From Haliclona indistincta (Eukaryota; Porifera; Demospongiae; Haplosclerida; Chalinidae), in contig OZ024786.1 of the NCBI GenBank assembly GCA_964017065.1, positions 11,288,578 to 11,352,577 of the forward strand: a stretch of 64,000 nt of DNA, given 5' to 3'. Under the pieces are notes generated by a model. That model did no database searches. It had not been told where the DNA came from and worked only from the letters and a program-made list of their open reading frames with translations. Position 1 is the stretch's first letter, and every line of letters starts with the position of its first letter. The translations under genes and the position numbers were made by a program. Positions 35,931 to 46,894 of this stretch are shown piece after piece.

Positions 35931-38276
35931 GACTAGCTAACAGAAGGAAATCAAGGCTTCTTCCAGGTGTCTTCGCGGGTGATCTGGCGCGAGAGTTTAC
36001 GTTGCTAGGCAACTGAAGGAGGAGTCAGCTGAACATGATTGATAATGATTATAATTATTATTATTCCGCGCGAGTTGGCGCGGGAAGAAAATAACGACAC
36101 AACTGAGAGAGACAGTAGTGCTTGTACAATACACAAAGATCAGATTAGTGTCAGAATAAAGAATAGTGCTTGGAAGAAGGAATTGCAAAGTACTACAATG
36201 TAGTTTAGTACATGCAGCAGCTAGCTACCCATAATAATTAGGTTTGTTTAGAGCGATGGGTATTAAACTAGGATGCACGGTGTAATCCGTGTGACGGGTC
36301 AAAGATCCCGGAGCCGAGCCTATGAAGGGCTCCTGGCAGCTCCGGAACCTCCGGCTCCGACACACTGAAACACACCAAAGCACTGAAGCCAAGTCAGTGA
36401 CGAGTGCCACGTGCACACAATTTTTGATCCGTGTCGACTCAGGGATAGGTGTAGTAGACTGCGGGAACCACGGGGAGCCTATGGAAGGAGACGACAAAAA
36501 CAACACATTTCTGAGCAGTACAACATTTTTGTCACGGAAGCAAGCTACAGAGTTCGAGTCTCGTCTTCAGTACTGTAAACTCGGGTTGCTGTATCCCTTT
36601 TCTTCTCCTTCTCTTTCTTCTCGATGGGGCTGCTGAGTTGCTGTGATGACTGTGGACTCGAAGCTCCTCGGTTTTATACTGCCGGGACTTCCGCAAGCCC
36701 GCCAACCAACTCTATGTGACACGTGTGCATTACATTCGCCTTCCCTTCCAATTTCCTCTAACGATGAATAAGCAAGCACCATGTAGCCAACTAGGTACTT
36801 GACAGGTAACTATTGATCACCAGGCAGCTCAAGCCAACTTCCTCCATAGGCACCTCGAGAGTAGTCCAGACCACAGAGCATTGTGACAGACCGCAGTACA
36901 CAGCTGTCAATCAGGAAGATTCGAATCACAGAATAGCTAACTGCTGGTGAGAATTAACTTTCAAGAGAAACGCTCGGAAGCTAACAAGTTATGCGAATTA
37001 TGCTCTAAAGTATCGTCACAAACCTTAAGTCAACAGGACCTGGCTTGTTCTGTTACATTAGTAGTTCAGACCATTTGGCAACAAACTCATGTTTGCTCAT
37101 GTTGATCATGATGATTATTATATACTAGCTAGTACACAAGTGCAAATTTGTGTACAACAGAACTGCTCTGTTTGTTCCAATTGACACTTCTAAGTACAGG
37201 GAGTTTGATCTGCTTCTTGCAATGTTTAAGTGTAAAGCACTTTTATGCACTAAATATACAGATGTGATCAGTGTAACTGTGTACTAGTACTGAGCATGAG
37301 ATAGTTAGCTTAAAAGTCTCATTGTTTACTTCGAATGCATGACTGGGTGTGATTATTGTCGGCGGTATTAATTTTGTTTACGCTAGCATGCTGCTGCTAT
37401 TTCTGCCTTACCTGATCCAAGATGAACAGTGATGAGTCTAACTTAAACCCACAGTGCTAAAACTCTCCCTGCGCAAACACTAATAAAAAGCTATGAACAA
37501 AGAAATTTTTGGAAAGAATAGTACCTAGTCCAACACCACAGTACAATGGCAGCTCCCAGAGACATTGAATAGTGAGTCAGATCACAGATTAAATCAATAA
37601 CTTTATGTATTTTATCCCTGCCTGCAACTGCTGGGCTTGGTGGCGGGTAACCTTTCGCCCACGCGTTGTGATAAAGGCGGGGCTCACAGTACAACGCAAT
37701 ACATGTCAATGGAGGAGATACAATTCAGAATTTTCGCACAAGATTTTTCATGCTGTGTAGCAAACTGATTGTAGTCACTAGTACCTACTTGTATCTTAAC
37801 AACTTTCGGAGGGCTGGAGAGCTTTTTCAAGATTTGCTCCTATACTGAGGTATTTTATGACTGTTAAAACGCAGGTCACTGCACAAAAAATTCCGTACAT
37901 CGACGATATAAACTCGCGACTCGAGGATAATAGCGAAAAATCGCTCGGTCCAGCCCTTGGTAACGTCCTTGGCTTGAAGCTTCTCGTTTTTCATAGACCT
38001 GCTACCGCTACACGTCTAGAAATCTGGTGAGGAAAATTGCTACATCGTTTCGGGTTTCGCGTGCACTTCGCGCTTTGCAGATTTCGCTGAAAGTCGCAGG
38101 CAAAGCAGGGACGCGCATCAACATGCTTCGCAGGAAGTCTCGCGCTACATGGCCATCTCTGTGAAAAGTTTCGGGCGAAAGAATTTGGCTCATTAATATT
38201 CATATCGAAAGTTACCCAAAATAGGGGGATTTGAGGGGGAGTATAATAGGCGTGTCATGCAGTTTTTTTGTGCCAG
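35931..38276. other. 2.3-kb intergenic region without a supported gene
   Basis: Overlapping short ORFs on both strands near 36225-36782 show no domain. A 31-codon ORF at about 36625 (MGLLSCCDDCGLEAP) has a plausible N-myristoylation start but no further exon I can connect. The last 300 bases are probably the upstream region of caspase-like copy A. Confidence 0.4.
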
Positions 38277-40025
38277 ATGGGAACTCTGTTTTCTCGTCGC
38301 TCTAGCTCCAGTTCGGAGGACCAGGACGGCAAAACAGACGAGGACTTAGTTGTTACCAACGCGCCTGAAGAAGTTCTCCACTATGAGGCCTCCGAGAGCT
38401 ACCTGGTCGCGTTTGGAATCGACAATCAACACGCGGAAAACTACCAAGCACGTTCACTAGGAGAAGTCGTCAAGCGCACAGTCCAAGACGTCACTCTCTC
38501 GTTCATAGATAACAACGTCGTTCCGCAAGCAAACACAGAAGTATTTGCGTCCTCTGTGCAAGAGGAAGAATGCTCACTAGAAGGTATAAAGAGAGAGATA
38601 AAGAAACAAGCCAGCAAAGTGACAAACAATGGTCTACTTATAGTATGCCTCAACGGCCATGGAATGAAGCAGAATACCTGTGGAACCGAGTGGGGGTTCG
38701 TCCCTGGTGACAGCAACTTCACATCCGATTCACTCCTCACTCCTTCAGCGCTCAAGAAGTGTCTACTCGAGGCAGAGTGCAAGGCAAAGTACACATTGTT
38801 TGTGTTAGAAGTTAACCGATGATGAAAAAGCCTTCCCAAACACGTACGTGCTTGCATCGTGCACTGCCAATGAAACTTCCCTCCCTCTCAATTCTCTGGG
38901 GTACAGTATTTTTTCGTATTTTCTCCGATATTCACTAGACAGAGTGCAGCCCAATCCAGGCTGTCTGCCACTCTCCGACATATTCACGGAATGCAGGTCA
39001 TGCTCCGAAGCTCTTTCCTCAATCATCATCTGTTACGACAACAAGTTGGGATTAAAGTTTGGAAAGTTCGTTCCGTCCGTTTCTGCCTATGCTCCTTCTT
39101 CGTCTGATTCTGAACTGGATAGTGTGCCAATACAGGCAGTGAGAAGGAATAATTCTTTTGTTTTCAAGTACTTAGACTCCTCTGAACGGTCTCCATTGTT
39201 GAAAAAGATTACCACCGACTGGTTGGAATCTCTGCGCAAGCTTGAACCAAGTCCGCTGAAATTTCTGAAAGACAGAAGTCTTTTTGAGGAAGGCTATGAC
39301 ACGGAGGGTCGCATACTGTCAGCTACCATTACTCTGCTCATTCACTCTATTGCTTCGATTGAATTAGTGTACAACAGTGACAATGTCACTGATCCTAATC
39401 TCTTCCTGCTGGCGTTTGTTGAAGTGATGGCAATACTTGACAGAATGCACCAGGGGATAGCAGTGACTCCGTGCCATCTTCTGGAGAGTATACCGTATTA
39501 CATTGAAGCACTGGCTAGACAAGAACTGGACTGTCGTCGAATGGTACAGCTGTATCGTAAAGTATCTCAAGATGTGAGCACAGTACAACTCGATTCAATT
39601 GAGGTATGTGAGATTCATTTTAAAATAATGGTATGCATTCCATTTTGTCAGTGGGATGACCACGAATTAAGATGGTGGTTACTTATGTGTGAAAATTGGT
39701 TATCGGCTTATTGCACATTTCTCTACTGTTATACATTTCTACACTGCATCTATGGTTATGCAAAGCATTCAATTATTTATTGTTATTTCTAGTACCCAGC
39801 AACTGTGAGAACAACAACAAATACTTGAGCAATTTTGCTGTAATTGTAGACAGTCTTATCCCAGCTTGCTTGCCTAGTTTTGATGCCATAGCTCTGAAAT
39901 CTGCCTCAGCAGTAAACAATTCACTGTCTTTTCTTCAGGAAGCAGATGGTGGTGATGAGTTAATCACAGTGCCCACACTGATGAAGTGGACGCCGGTACT
40001 AGCAGAGAACGATCACAGCATTTAG
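38277..40025 (+). pseudogene. caspase-like copy A: catalytic Cys loop deleted, frameshifted
   Basis: Exon 1 38277-39603, exon 2 39939-40025 (good acceptor TCTTTTCTTCAG). The start MGTLFSRRSS matches the paralogues. The p20-like part keeps the His motif CLNGHGMK. At about 38807-38810 the segment that encodes DCCYSGAMAL in copy D is missing; the loss is not a multiple of three, so the frame ends at TGA 38820, while the downstream frame resumes as NTYVLASCTANETSL and stays open to the end of exon 1. The C-terminal domain (WLESLRKLEPSPL, GYDTEGRILSATITLLIHSI) is well preserved. A full-length protein would lack the nucleophile. It could still give a truncated N-terminal product of about 181 residues. 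It has the same strand and spacer context as stub E. Confidence 0.8.
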
Positions 40026-40449
40026 CAGAGACATATGCATGTGCCGACTTCACTTCTACATTTGTCTTATTGTAGTGACATTTTTATCCCATGACGCCTG
40101 ATAAGAATTTTTATTTTACTTTAAAACGTTACTATGAAATTAAAAGATTGCACAAGTTCGTATTTTTATTGTAACGATTGTTACTCATCTGACTGAACTT
40201 AGCAGTATGCCGCTTACCGTGTATAGCAAAACCAGCTCTGTACGAACAGATAATGTAGAACAGTGGTTTACTCGACGTCAAAGTTATATACTGTACAGTG
40301 GGTAATTTTGGCGGGAGAAAACTTTGGCGAATCGTCAAGCATTCGCCAAAATCTGCTTTTTCTATTGCAGAAATACATGAGCCAGGCACTTGACGCCAAA
40401 ATTAAATTCGCCAAAACGCAAAATCTGGGTCATTCGCCAAAATTTTGAC
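40026..40449. other. 3' flank with TTCGCCAAAA repeats
   Basis: Several ATTCGCCAAAAT-type motifs in both orientations between 40300 and 40445 suggest a small old MITE ending in ACGGTA. No gene is seen. Confidence 0.35.
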
Positions 40450-40960
40450 ACGTACGGTATTAGTGTACATGCATGTCAGATCGCCAAGATTTAACAAAGA
40501 ATATTTTAATAAAAATTATAGTACAGAATAATTGAAATGCAATAATATTTATGGTGTCAATGAACAAAACACAGCAACAAGGACTATTACACTATTCGTA
40601 GAAGTCGGCTGAACAGTCAATTTTCAAATTCTACTCTTGAAATGATTCCCATTTTGATAGCGCTGGTATCGTGTCTTTGTCCTCTGTGTCCTACAGTAAA
40701 ATAATGGAGACACTGTAATCAAACTGAATTAGCTACCACCATCTTAGCACGGGCTTCACTTAAAAAGTGTTCCTCAAATACATGACATAACAACCAGCTA
40801 CAATAACGCAAGCAATTACAATTTTGCAGAACCGTAAAAAGAGTCTATATCAAATTCATCAGAAAGTTGTGAAAATTTAAAATTAAACACGTCACATCCA
40901 TGACAAATCCTCGTGCCGATGAAAGATAACCGACTGCCTACCACCACGAGTATAAGAAGA
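40450..40960. repeat. duplicated spacer (copy 1)
   Basis: Collinear with 46405-46740 plus 47690-47810: shared stretches include TTACACTATT.GTAGAAGT.GGCTGA, AAATGATTCCCATTTTGATAG and AATGGAGACACTGTAATCAA. The other copy is interrupted by about 0.95 kb. It marks a segmental duplication behind the plus-strand caspase-like gene. Confidence 0.85.
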
Positions 40961-41329
40961 GTGTTGAATGTAGCATACCTGTACAATATCTGTGTGAAAA
41001 GTAACGTGACACTCACGTGAGTAATCGCCGTAAATGTGTTCGTAATTTGTTAGTATATTGTCATCTCGTTTGCGAGGGTACATGGCCAAGCATCAGACGT
41101 CTATCATAAGCCAGCTTTAGTACAGCCATCAATCCACGCCACCCGCATGCCTATGGAACAGCAGGATTCAGCTCACGTGCGTGTCATGTTACTTTCCACA
41201 CAGATATTGTACGCTGGTATGCTACGTTCGACACTCTTCATAATTATTATACTCTTGCTACTACTGAGAACTTCATAAATTTGGTACATTAGTAGGATTG
41301 TTCTAACCAGTCATAACTAGTATACATAA

Positions 41330-41580
41330 TGCACTACACTATTATTGTATCCTGTCATCGCTATGGGAGGGGCCCACACACACTTGAGGAAACCCAAAAC
41401 AAACTCCGCAAGAAGTGGAACCTGTCTAAGGCAGACACCATTGGGACCAACAAAAATTGTCCATTATTGAGAGGGTGTCCTCTGGTCAGGGGTTTATTAT
41501 ACATTATGTTTGGGATTCAGTAAGTGTCCATTATAGAGGGAGGAGGGGTGTCCTCTAAGAGGGGCTCCACTGTAATCACA
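41330..41580. repeat. MITE-like repeat with GGAACCT..AGGGGCTCCACTGTA ends
   Basis: The pattern CTAAGGCAGACACCATTGGG..GTCCATTAT..AGAGGGTGTCCTCTGGTC is shared with 55938-56228. Such ends (CAGTGGAACCTCT) resemble pogo-like MITEs. Its upstream part is also repeated at 47850-47930. Confidence 0.6.
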
Positions 41581-41589
41581 ATTATTCGA

Positions 41590-42232
41590 TAATCGTAACT
41601 ATCATGGTAATAGGTTTATAGTATCACATTATTGTGATAATGCATAATGTACACTTTTGTATTTTACACATAGTAGGTCTATTCTGCATAATTTTGTGAC
41701 ATAAGTGTCAGCATAAAATTAATAAAAAGAATCAATCGTTCTATCAAGTATAATTGTCACATTAGTATGGTCATTCTCTAGCTTTGTTGAGGGGCGTGAC
41801 TAATAGGGGTGGGATGGAAGAGACCCTCTAGCTCTTTCAAGCCAACCTCATACCAGTCACGCCCCTCAGAGGAGGAGGGCCTGAGAATGAGACAAGTTCC
41901 CATTATCGTGATAATCACCGATACATTATCGTGGTATAGCTTTTTTCATTATCGCACAGGTCTAAAGTGCATCTTTGTCGATCAAGCTTGATTCTGATAA
42001 TAGTAGTATCAGGAGCCCACAAAGGAACTTGTCCTCTTATGGGCTCTCCTGGTAGTATCTTATCATTGCATTTGGAGACTGATTTATGCCCAACAAGGCA
42101 ATGTGTCACACACGTACATAAGTAGGGAATTTGTTAAGCACTTGACTTGCTGTGCAGACACAGATACCAGGTGTATGGGAATGGTCCATAATTCACATGA
42201 CACACTCAAGGAATAGATCACACATAATAATT
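41590..42232. repeat. duplicated spacer near caspase-like copy B
   Basis: Collinear with 51345-51830: both hold GGGGTGGGATGGAAGAGACC, ACCAGTCACG, TCTAAAGTGCAT.TTTGT.GATCAAGCTTGATTCTGATAAT and AGTAGGGAATTTG. In this copy about 2 kb of transposon sequence follow before the gene; in the other the gene follows almost at once. Confidence 0.85.
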
Positions 42233-42920
42233 ACAAGTAAAGTAAAAAAGTTTTAATAAAAAAACTAAAAAGTGTAGGGATGACGCTTGCAAAAGTAAAA
42301 GAACAAGATGGGATGATGCTTGCAAAAGTAAAGGAACAAGATGGGGTGATGCTTGCAAAAGTAAAGGAACAAGATGGGATGATGCTTGCAAAAGTAAAGG
42401 AACAAGATGGATGGTGCTTGCAAAAGTAAAGGAACAAGATGGGATGATGCTTGCAAAAGTGAAGTATGTAAAAGTCCCAAGTATCCCTACATCAGCGGCT
42501 TGCTGCGATGGCGTGCAACTGACAAATGCGGAATCCTCTTCCTATTCCTTTTACAACCGTCAATTACTTAATCGGACTGCGTCCTCCAAACCACAGATAC
42601 CTCTAGTTATTTACAACCGTCAATTACTTCATCGGACTGCGTCCTCCTTCAAGCCGCTGATGTAGGGATACTTGGGACTTTTACATACTTCACTTTTGCA
42701 AGCATCATCCCATCTTGTTCCTTTACTTTTGCAAGCACCATCCCATCTTGTTCCTTTACTTTTGCAAGCATCATCCCATCTTGTTCCTTTACTTTTGCAA
42801 GCATCACCCCATCTTGTTCCTTTACTTTTGCAAGCATCATCCCATCTTGTTCTTTTACTTTTGCAAGCGTCATCCCTACACTTTTTAGTTTTTTTATTAA
42901 AACTTTTTTACTTTACTTGT
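42233..42920 (+). mobile_element. element C copy 2 (foldback, six 33-bp repeats per arm)
   Basis: ACAAGTAAAGTAAAAAAG at the left is mirrored at the right. Each arm has about six units of 33 bp (ATGCTTGCAAAAGTAAAGGA and on) and ends in TATCCCTACATCAGCGGCTTG, split here by wording. The loop (about 42500-42650) holds two copies of ACAACCGTCAATTACTT.ATC plus GGACTGCGTCCTCC. Because 33 is a multiple of three, the arms give false repeat proteins (LAKVKEQDG). Confidence 0.85.
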
Positions 42921-44205
42921 TCCTGTTACTTTTTTGATCACTATCAGTTTGAACTTATTAGCTGTATTCTAGCTATGCTAGCTTTTATTTCATTTTTACA
43001 ACTCTGTGAGCAGCAGATACTAGTCTAGTAGATCAGAAGGTTAATAGCCTCTAGACAGAGAGTCAAGGAACATGGAATGTTATTATATCGGCAATCACAA
43101 GAATAATGAAAAGGTTTAAATTAGTTAGAGAGGTTGAGAGTATGAGTTGACAGCATATTTCTTAGCACTGTAATGGATGAAGAAGAGACTAACACTAACA
43201 ACTCAGCTCAGCTATGAGGATCATGGCTGGAAGCCTATACTATGAGTCCGATCCGTACTAACATGCAGGCTTGCATGTTGATGTCGATATCACGATCACA
43301 GAGGCTTCTAGCTTTTTACAATGACCAATGTCCAGTTGTCAACAGCACAGGGGTCCTATGGGTACAGCTTACGCCGTGTAGCGTAAGAAACTTTAGTAGC
43401 CTGGCTAGAGCGGGTGATCACCGTCGTCCGGTTCGCGCCTGCCGTGGGTCATGATGTCAGCATAGACAGATCAGTGTTACCCAGGGCATAGTATACTGCT
43501 TGTTCATACCTCTAGGCTCTAGCTTGCGCGCTGAAGCGCCCAGAGCAGAGAGAAAGCGAGAACCGAGCTCAGAAAACTGATGTGGGCGGAGTCAATGATC
43601 AGAAGCGACAAGAGGGTTAATTAATAGAGTTGCTGTAACAGTCCAAAACGGTCCAAAATCCATGTTTTTCAAGGATTACTCGCTTCTGGTAGTGTTTTAT
43701 GCCTATCTAAAAAGTAAGTCCACTACCCCAGATATATACACGTGCGATTGTGTAGGTTTGGTAGTCATTCGTTAACTCAGGACAGCGCTAGGCTTACCGA
43801 AAGAAGAAAGAAGAAGAAAGAAGAAAGAAGATGAACAATTCGCGTGGGCGGCGATTTCAGTTTACCACTTTAGAAACGTCTGCCAGCTTCACCAAAGGTA
43901 TTTTCATGCTCAGAACAATCGTCTGATCAATCCTAGGTGTCTGGACTCTCGAGAAACGCTAAAACGGCGAAGATCTAGCAACGGCTCTCTGAGAGTCGCC
44001 ATCTTGATTTTCGTCGTCAAGCAAGCAGTCCCGGTGACTTTCATAGACTTCCTACAAGCGCTCGCACTTCAGATTCCCTCAGAGATAGTTAAAATGCAGT
44101 AAAAATGTATAACAGTAGAGATATGTGCGAAAACTCATTTTCACACATGAGTAGCCGCCATCTTAATTCGAGGTCATCCCTACATATCATTGCCGATCGG
44201 CAATG
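42921..44205 (+). mobile_element. body and distal end of an element A/C-type composite
   Basis: Continues from the element C hairpin: a GAAGAA tract at 43800-43830, CACTTTAG, GAAAC near 43865, GCCGCCATCTT at 44155 and CATCCCTACAT with the palindrome ATTGCCGATCGGCAAT at the end (44178-44200). This repeats the order seen in element A (hairpin, body, GAA tract, GCCGCCATCTTG, ATCCCTACAT, short palindrome). With 42233-42920 it makes one insertion of about 2 kb that is absent from the paralogous site at 51830. Confidence 0.55.
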
Positions 44206-44384
44206 ATAATAACACACACTGTACATAGATAAAAAGCTTGAATAGGGAAACCTTGATGCTACTACAAAAAAAGTTGCATGTTTAATCGGGGATTGGTGTG
44301 CGACTGTGCATCATGTGACTTCTGGACCAATTCATGCAATAATGGTACCACTCGACCCATTTATTCACAGACAAAATCGTTACA

Positions 44385-45812
44385 TTAGCTCACCTCAATA
44401 GAATCCATTGAATCAAGTTGAACTGAGCACAAATCTTTAGATACTCTACCATAGAGCTCTATCAGTCGACTACAGTCCAGTTGTTTTTTACCCAGTGCTT
44501 CAATGTAATACGGTATACTCTCCAGAAGATGGCGCGGAGACACTGCAATGCCTTGATGTGTTCTGTTCATTACGGTCATCACTTCTACGAACGCTAGCAG
44601 GAAGAGATTGGGATTAGTGACATTGACATTATTATGAATTAGTTCGATCGAAGCAATGGAGTGAATGAGCAGAGTAATGGTAGCTGACAGTATGCGACCC
44701 TCTGTGTCATAACCTCCTTCAAGCAAGCCTCTTTCTTCCAGTATTTGCAGTGGGCACGGCTCCAACGTGTGCAGAGACTCTAACCAGTCAGTTGTGACTC
44801 TGGTCAGCACTGAGGGAGGTAGTGACTTGTCCTTGCGAGGTTCATAGTACTTCCAAACGAACGCAGTAGTACTTCTGCTTCGTGGAATAGCTTCCTCTTT
44901 TTCGGGCACATTATCTAATGCAGTCTGTTGATCGTAGGAAGCTAACGACGGAGTGAATCTCCCAAATTTCAATCCATATTTCTCATCGTAGCGGAGAATA
45001 ATTGAAGAGAGGGCTTCGGTACACAGCCTGCATTCCATGAAGACGTCTGAGAGTGGTAGACTGCCAGGAGTGGGCTGCACTCTGTCTAGTGAGTATCGGA
45101 GAAAATACGAGAATATAGTATACCCAAGGGAATTGATTGCGAGAGAAATGTCGCCGGCAGTGGTTGCAGCTAAAACATAGGTGTGCTCAAGCATGGGTTC
45201 GAGATTGTGATTGCTTGTAAGTTGCATCGCCATCGTCCCCGCGTAACAACAGTCGAGTATGATGAATATGTACCTGGCTTTGCAGTTCTGCAAGCAAGAT
45301 AAGAGATCTTCGGGATACAAAATGGTGTCTGACTGTTTGTTGTAGTCGCAAGGAGCGAAACCCAAACTATTCCCTGCCGAGTTGTCTTCACGTCGAAATA
45401 AATACTTGACTCCACGTCCACTGAGAAATAGCACGAACAGGCCCGTGTCTGAGACATTGTTTGCTTGCTTCCTGATATGTCGTTTCATTCCTTCCAACGT
45501 GCACTCCTCTTTTTGTTCGGAAGAAACGTACACATGAACGTTGTCTTGCGGAATAACTTCGTTCTCTGCGAACGCTAGCGAAACGTCCAAGGCGGTGAGT
45601 TTGACGACGTCTCCTATAGAACGGTCTTTGCAGGACTCGCTGTACTGCTTGTCGATTCCGAACGAGAGCATGTAACTGCCTTGAGGGTCATAGACGAGTG
45701 TTCCTTTCGGGTCATTAGCTACCGTGATGAACTCTTCAGACGAAGACGCCCCAGCATCGCACTGCCCGGCTCCGGAACCCTGTCGTCTCCGGGAAGAAAA
45801 TTTAGCTCCCAT
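44385..45812 (-). CDS. caspase-like protein copy B, catalytic His replaced by Arg
   Basis: One long ORF of 475 codons. The N-terminus MGAKFSSRRR.GSGAGQ may be myristoylated (Gly2). Residues about 45-260 form a peptidase C14-like domain. The Cys motif IFIILDCCYAGTMAM (about 186) is intact, but the His motif reads FLSGRGVKY (about 136) where copy D has FLSGHGVKY; one A-to-G change explains it. The remaining region (TTDWLESLHTLEPCPLQ, GYDTEGRILSATITLLIHSI, FLLAFVEVM) is a helical domain shared by all copies and not known to me. Loss of the His should abolish classical caspase activity, so a pseudo-enzyme or regulator is inferred. The ORF ends EVS-stop just after SIEG-like GAG|GTGAGC; as copies A and D splice there, a second exon is possible but none was found. 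It is head to head with stub E. Confidence 0.8.
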   Translation of the reverse strand: MGAKFSSRRRQGSGAGQCDAGASSSEEFITVANDPKGTLVYDPQGSYMLSFGIDKQYSESCKDRSIGDVVKLTALDVSLAFAENEVIPQDNVHVYVSSEQKEECTLEGMKRHIRKQANNVSDTGLFVLFLSGRGVKYLFRREDNSAGNSLGFAPCDYNKQSDTILYPEDLLSCLQNCKARYIFIILDCCYAGTMAMQLTSNHNLEPMLEHTYVLAATTAGDISLAINSLGYTIFSYFLRYSLDRVQPTPGSLPLSDVFMECRLCTEALSSIILRYDEKYGLKFGRFTPSLASYDQQTALDNVPEKEEAIPRSRSTTAFVWKYYEPRKDKSLPPSVLTRVTTDWLESLHTLEPCPLQILEERGLLEGGYDTEGRILSATITLLIHSIASIELIHNNVNVTNPNLFLLAFVEVMTVMNRTHQGIAVSPRHLLESIPYYIEALGKKQLDCSRLIELYGRVSKDLCSVQLDSMDSIEVS

Positions 45813-45997
45813 GATAATAGCGGCCGAAGAGGGCAGGTGAACCGCTGAACTGGTGAAGTGATTTTCGCTTGGTACATGGTTTATGTAGCCCGATAAGCTT
45901 ATAGCCGCACACGTGCTGTCGCGACACGCCCACTTCGATAGCTGAATTATTGTCTATAATTTCATCAAACGCCCACTATCAACAGTGTTGCTGCGCC
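45813..45997. promoter_or_regulatory. bidirectional promoter region (copy 1)
   Basis: 185 bp between the start codons of copy B (minus) and stub E (plus). Shares GAAGTGATTTTCGCTTGGT, CACGTGCTGTC and CACGCCCACTTC with 53419-53590, and much of it is repeated again at 46142-46230 after the stub. Confidence 0.6.
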
Positions 45998-46147
45998 ATG
46001 GGGATCGGTCCTTTCCGCAGGATCACGGCTAGAAGAGAAAGCGAAACGGCTACTACGCAAGAAGCATCAGCCACAAAGACAGAAGATCGCTTTGATGACT
46101 TCGTCGTGGTCACAAACGCGGCCCGCAAGATAATAAAGGACAGGTGA
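45998..46147 (+). pseudogene. caspase-like stub E: 5' end of a copy D-type gene
   Basis: The first 40-odd codons match copy D almost base for base (MGIGPFRRITARRE to DDFVVVTNA), then the match stops and a few unrelated codons lead to TGA. Directly after comes another copy of the promoter-like segment. The peptidase domain is absent. Confidence 0.85.
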
Positions 46148-46404
46148 ACTGATTTCGACTGATTTTCGCTTGGTTTATGTAGCCGCACAAGTGCTGTCGA
46201 AACGCCCACCTCGATAGCTGAATTATTGATAGCGTGGGTTTAACTGTTACTAGTTGTTTTAGGTAACCTTTAGCAGCACACAAATCTAAATTTCATTAGA
46301 AGCGGTGCTAAAATGGCTGAGTTAAGTGGCGGTTACTGCGTGAGTTTGTACTCCACTAATTTACATAACAAAGCCAGCTTCCAACGTGGAGTATGAACGG
46401 GATA

Positions 46405-46737
46405 TTAGTGCACATGCATTGCACGCCAGATCGCCAAGATTTAGCAAAGCACATACTTTTTAAATTATTATACAGAATAACTGAAGTGCAATAATTATGG
46501 TGTTAATAAACAACACAGTAACAAGGACTATTACACTATTTGTAGAAGTTGGCTGAAACAGTCATTTCTCAAATTCTACTCGTGAAATGATTCCCATTTT
46601 GATAGTTCTGGTATCATGTCTTTGTCCTCTGTGACCTACAGTAAAAATAATGGAGACACTGTAATCAAACTGAGCTAGCTACCACCATCTTAGGACAGGG
46701 GGCTTCACTTAAAAAGTGTTGCTCAGTAATAGTTCAC
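46405..46737. repeat. duplicated spacer (copy 2, left part)
   Basis: Collinear with 40450-40785, then interrupted by the 46738-47685 insertion; the match resumes at about 47690. Confidence 0.85.
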
Positions 46738-46892
46738 GTATGGTTCCGAGTGCATTATCGGATTTATCCGCACGAGCTTCCGGTCGAGTAGGTAAAAATA
46801 GCGCACGAGGGCGGAGCCCGAGTGCGCTATTTTTAGCTACGAGACCGGAAGCGAGTGCGGATAAATCCGATAATGCACGAAGGAACCATACG
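46737..46892. repeat. palindromic foldback element with CG-rich centre
   Basis: CGTATGGTTCC.AGTGCATTATCGGATTTATCCGCAC is mirrored by GTGCGGATAAATCCGATAATGCA..GGAACCATACG; the centre is GCGCACGAGGGCGGAGCCCGAGTGCGC. Same architecture as the palindromes at 12.4-12.8 kb. Confidence 0.85.
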
Positions 46893-46894
46893 TT

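Noticed and set aside
36225..36782. Overlapping ORFs on both strands upstream of caspase-like copy A
   Set aside because: No recognisable domain, no consistent exon chain, and a GC-rich local composition that lengthens ORFs by chance.
42281..42470. Regularly spaced direct repeats resembling a CRISPR array
   Set aside because: The repeats are contiguous 33-bp units with no unique spacers, are inverted in the other arm, and lie in an animal genome.
42231..43028. Repeat-protein ORFs (LAKVKEQDG and mirror frames)
   Set aside because: The period of 33 bases keeps any frame open; the region is a foldback element present also at 19490-20080.
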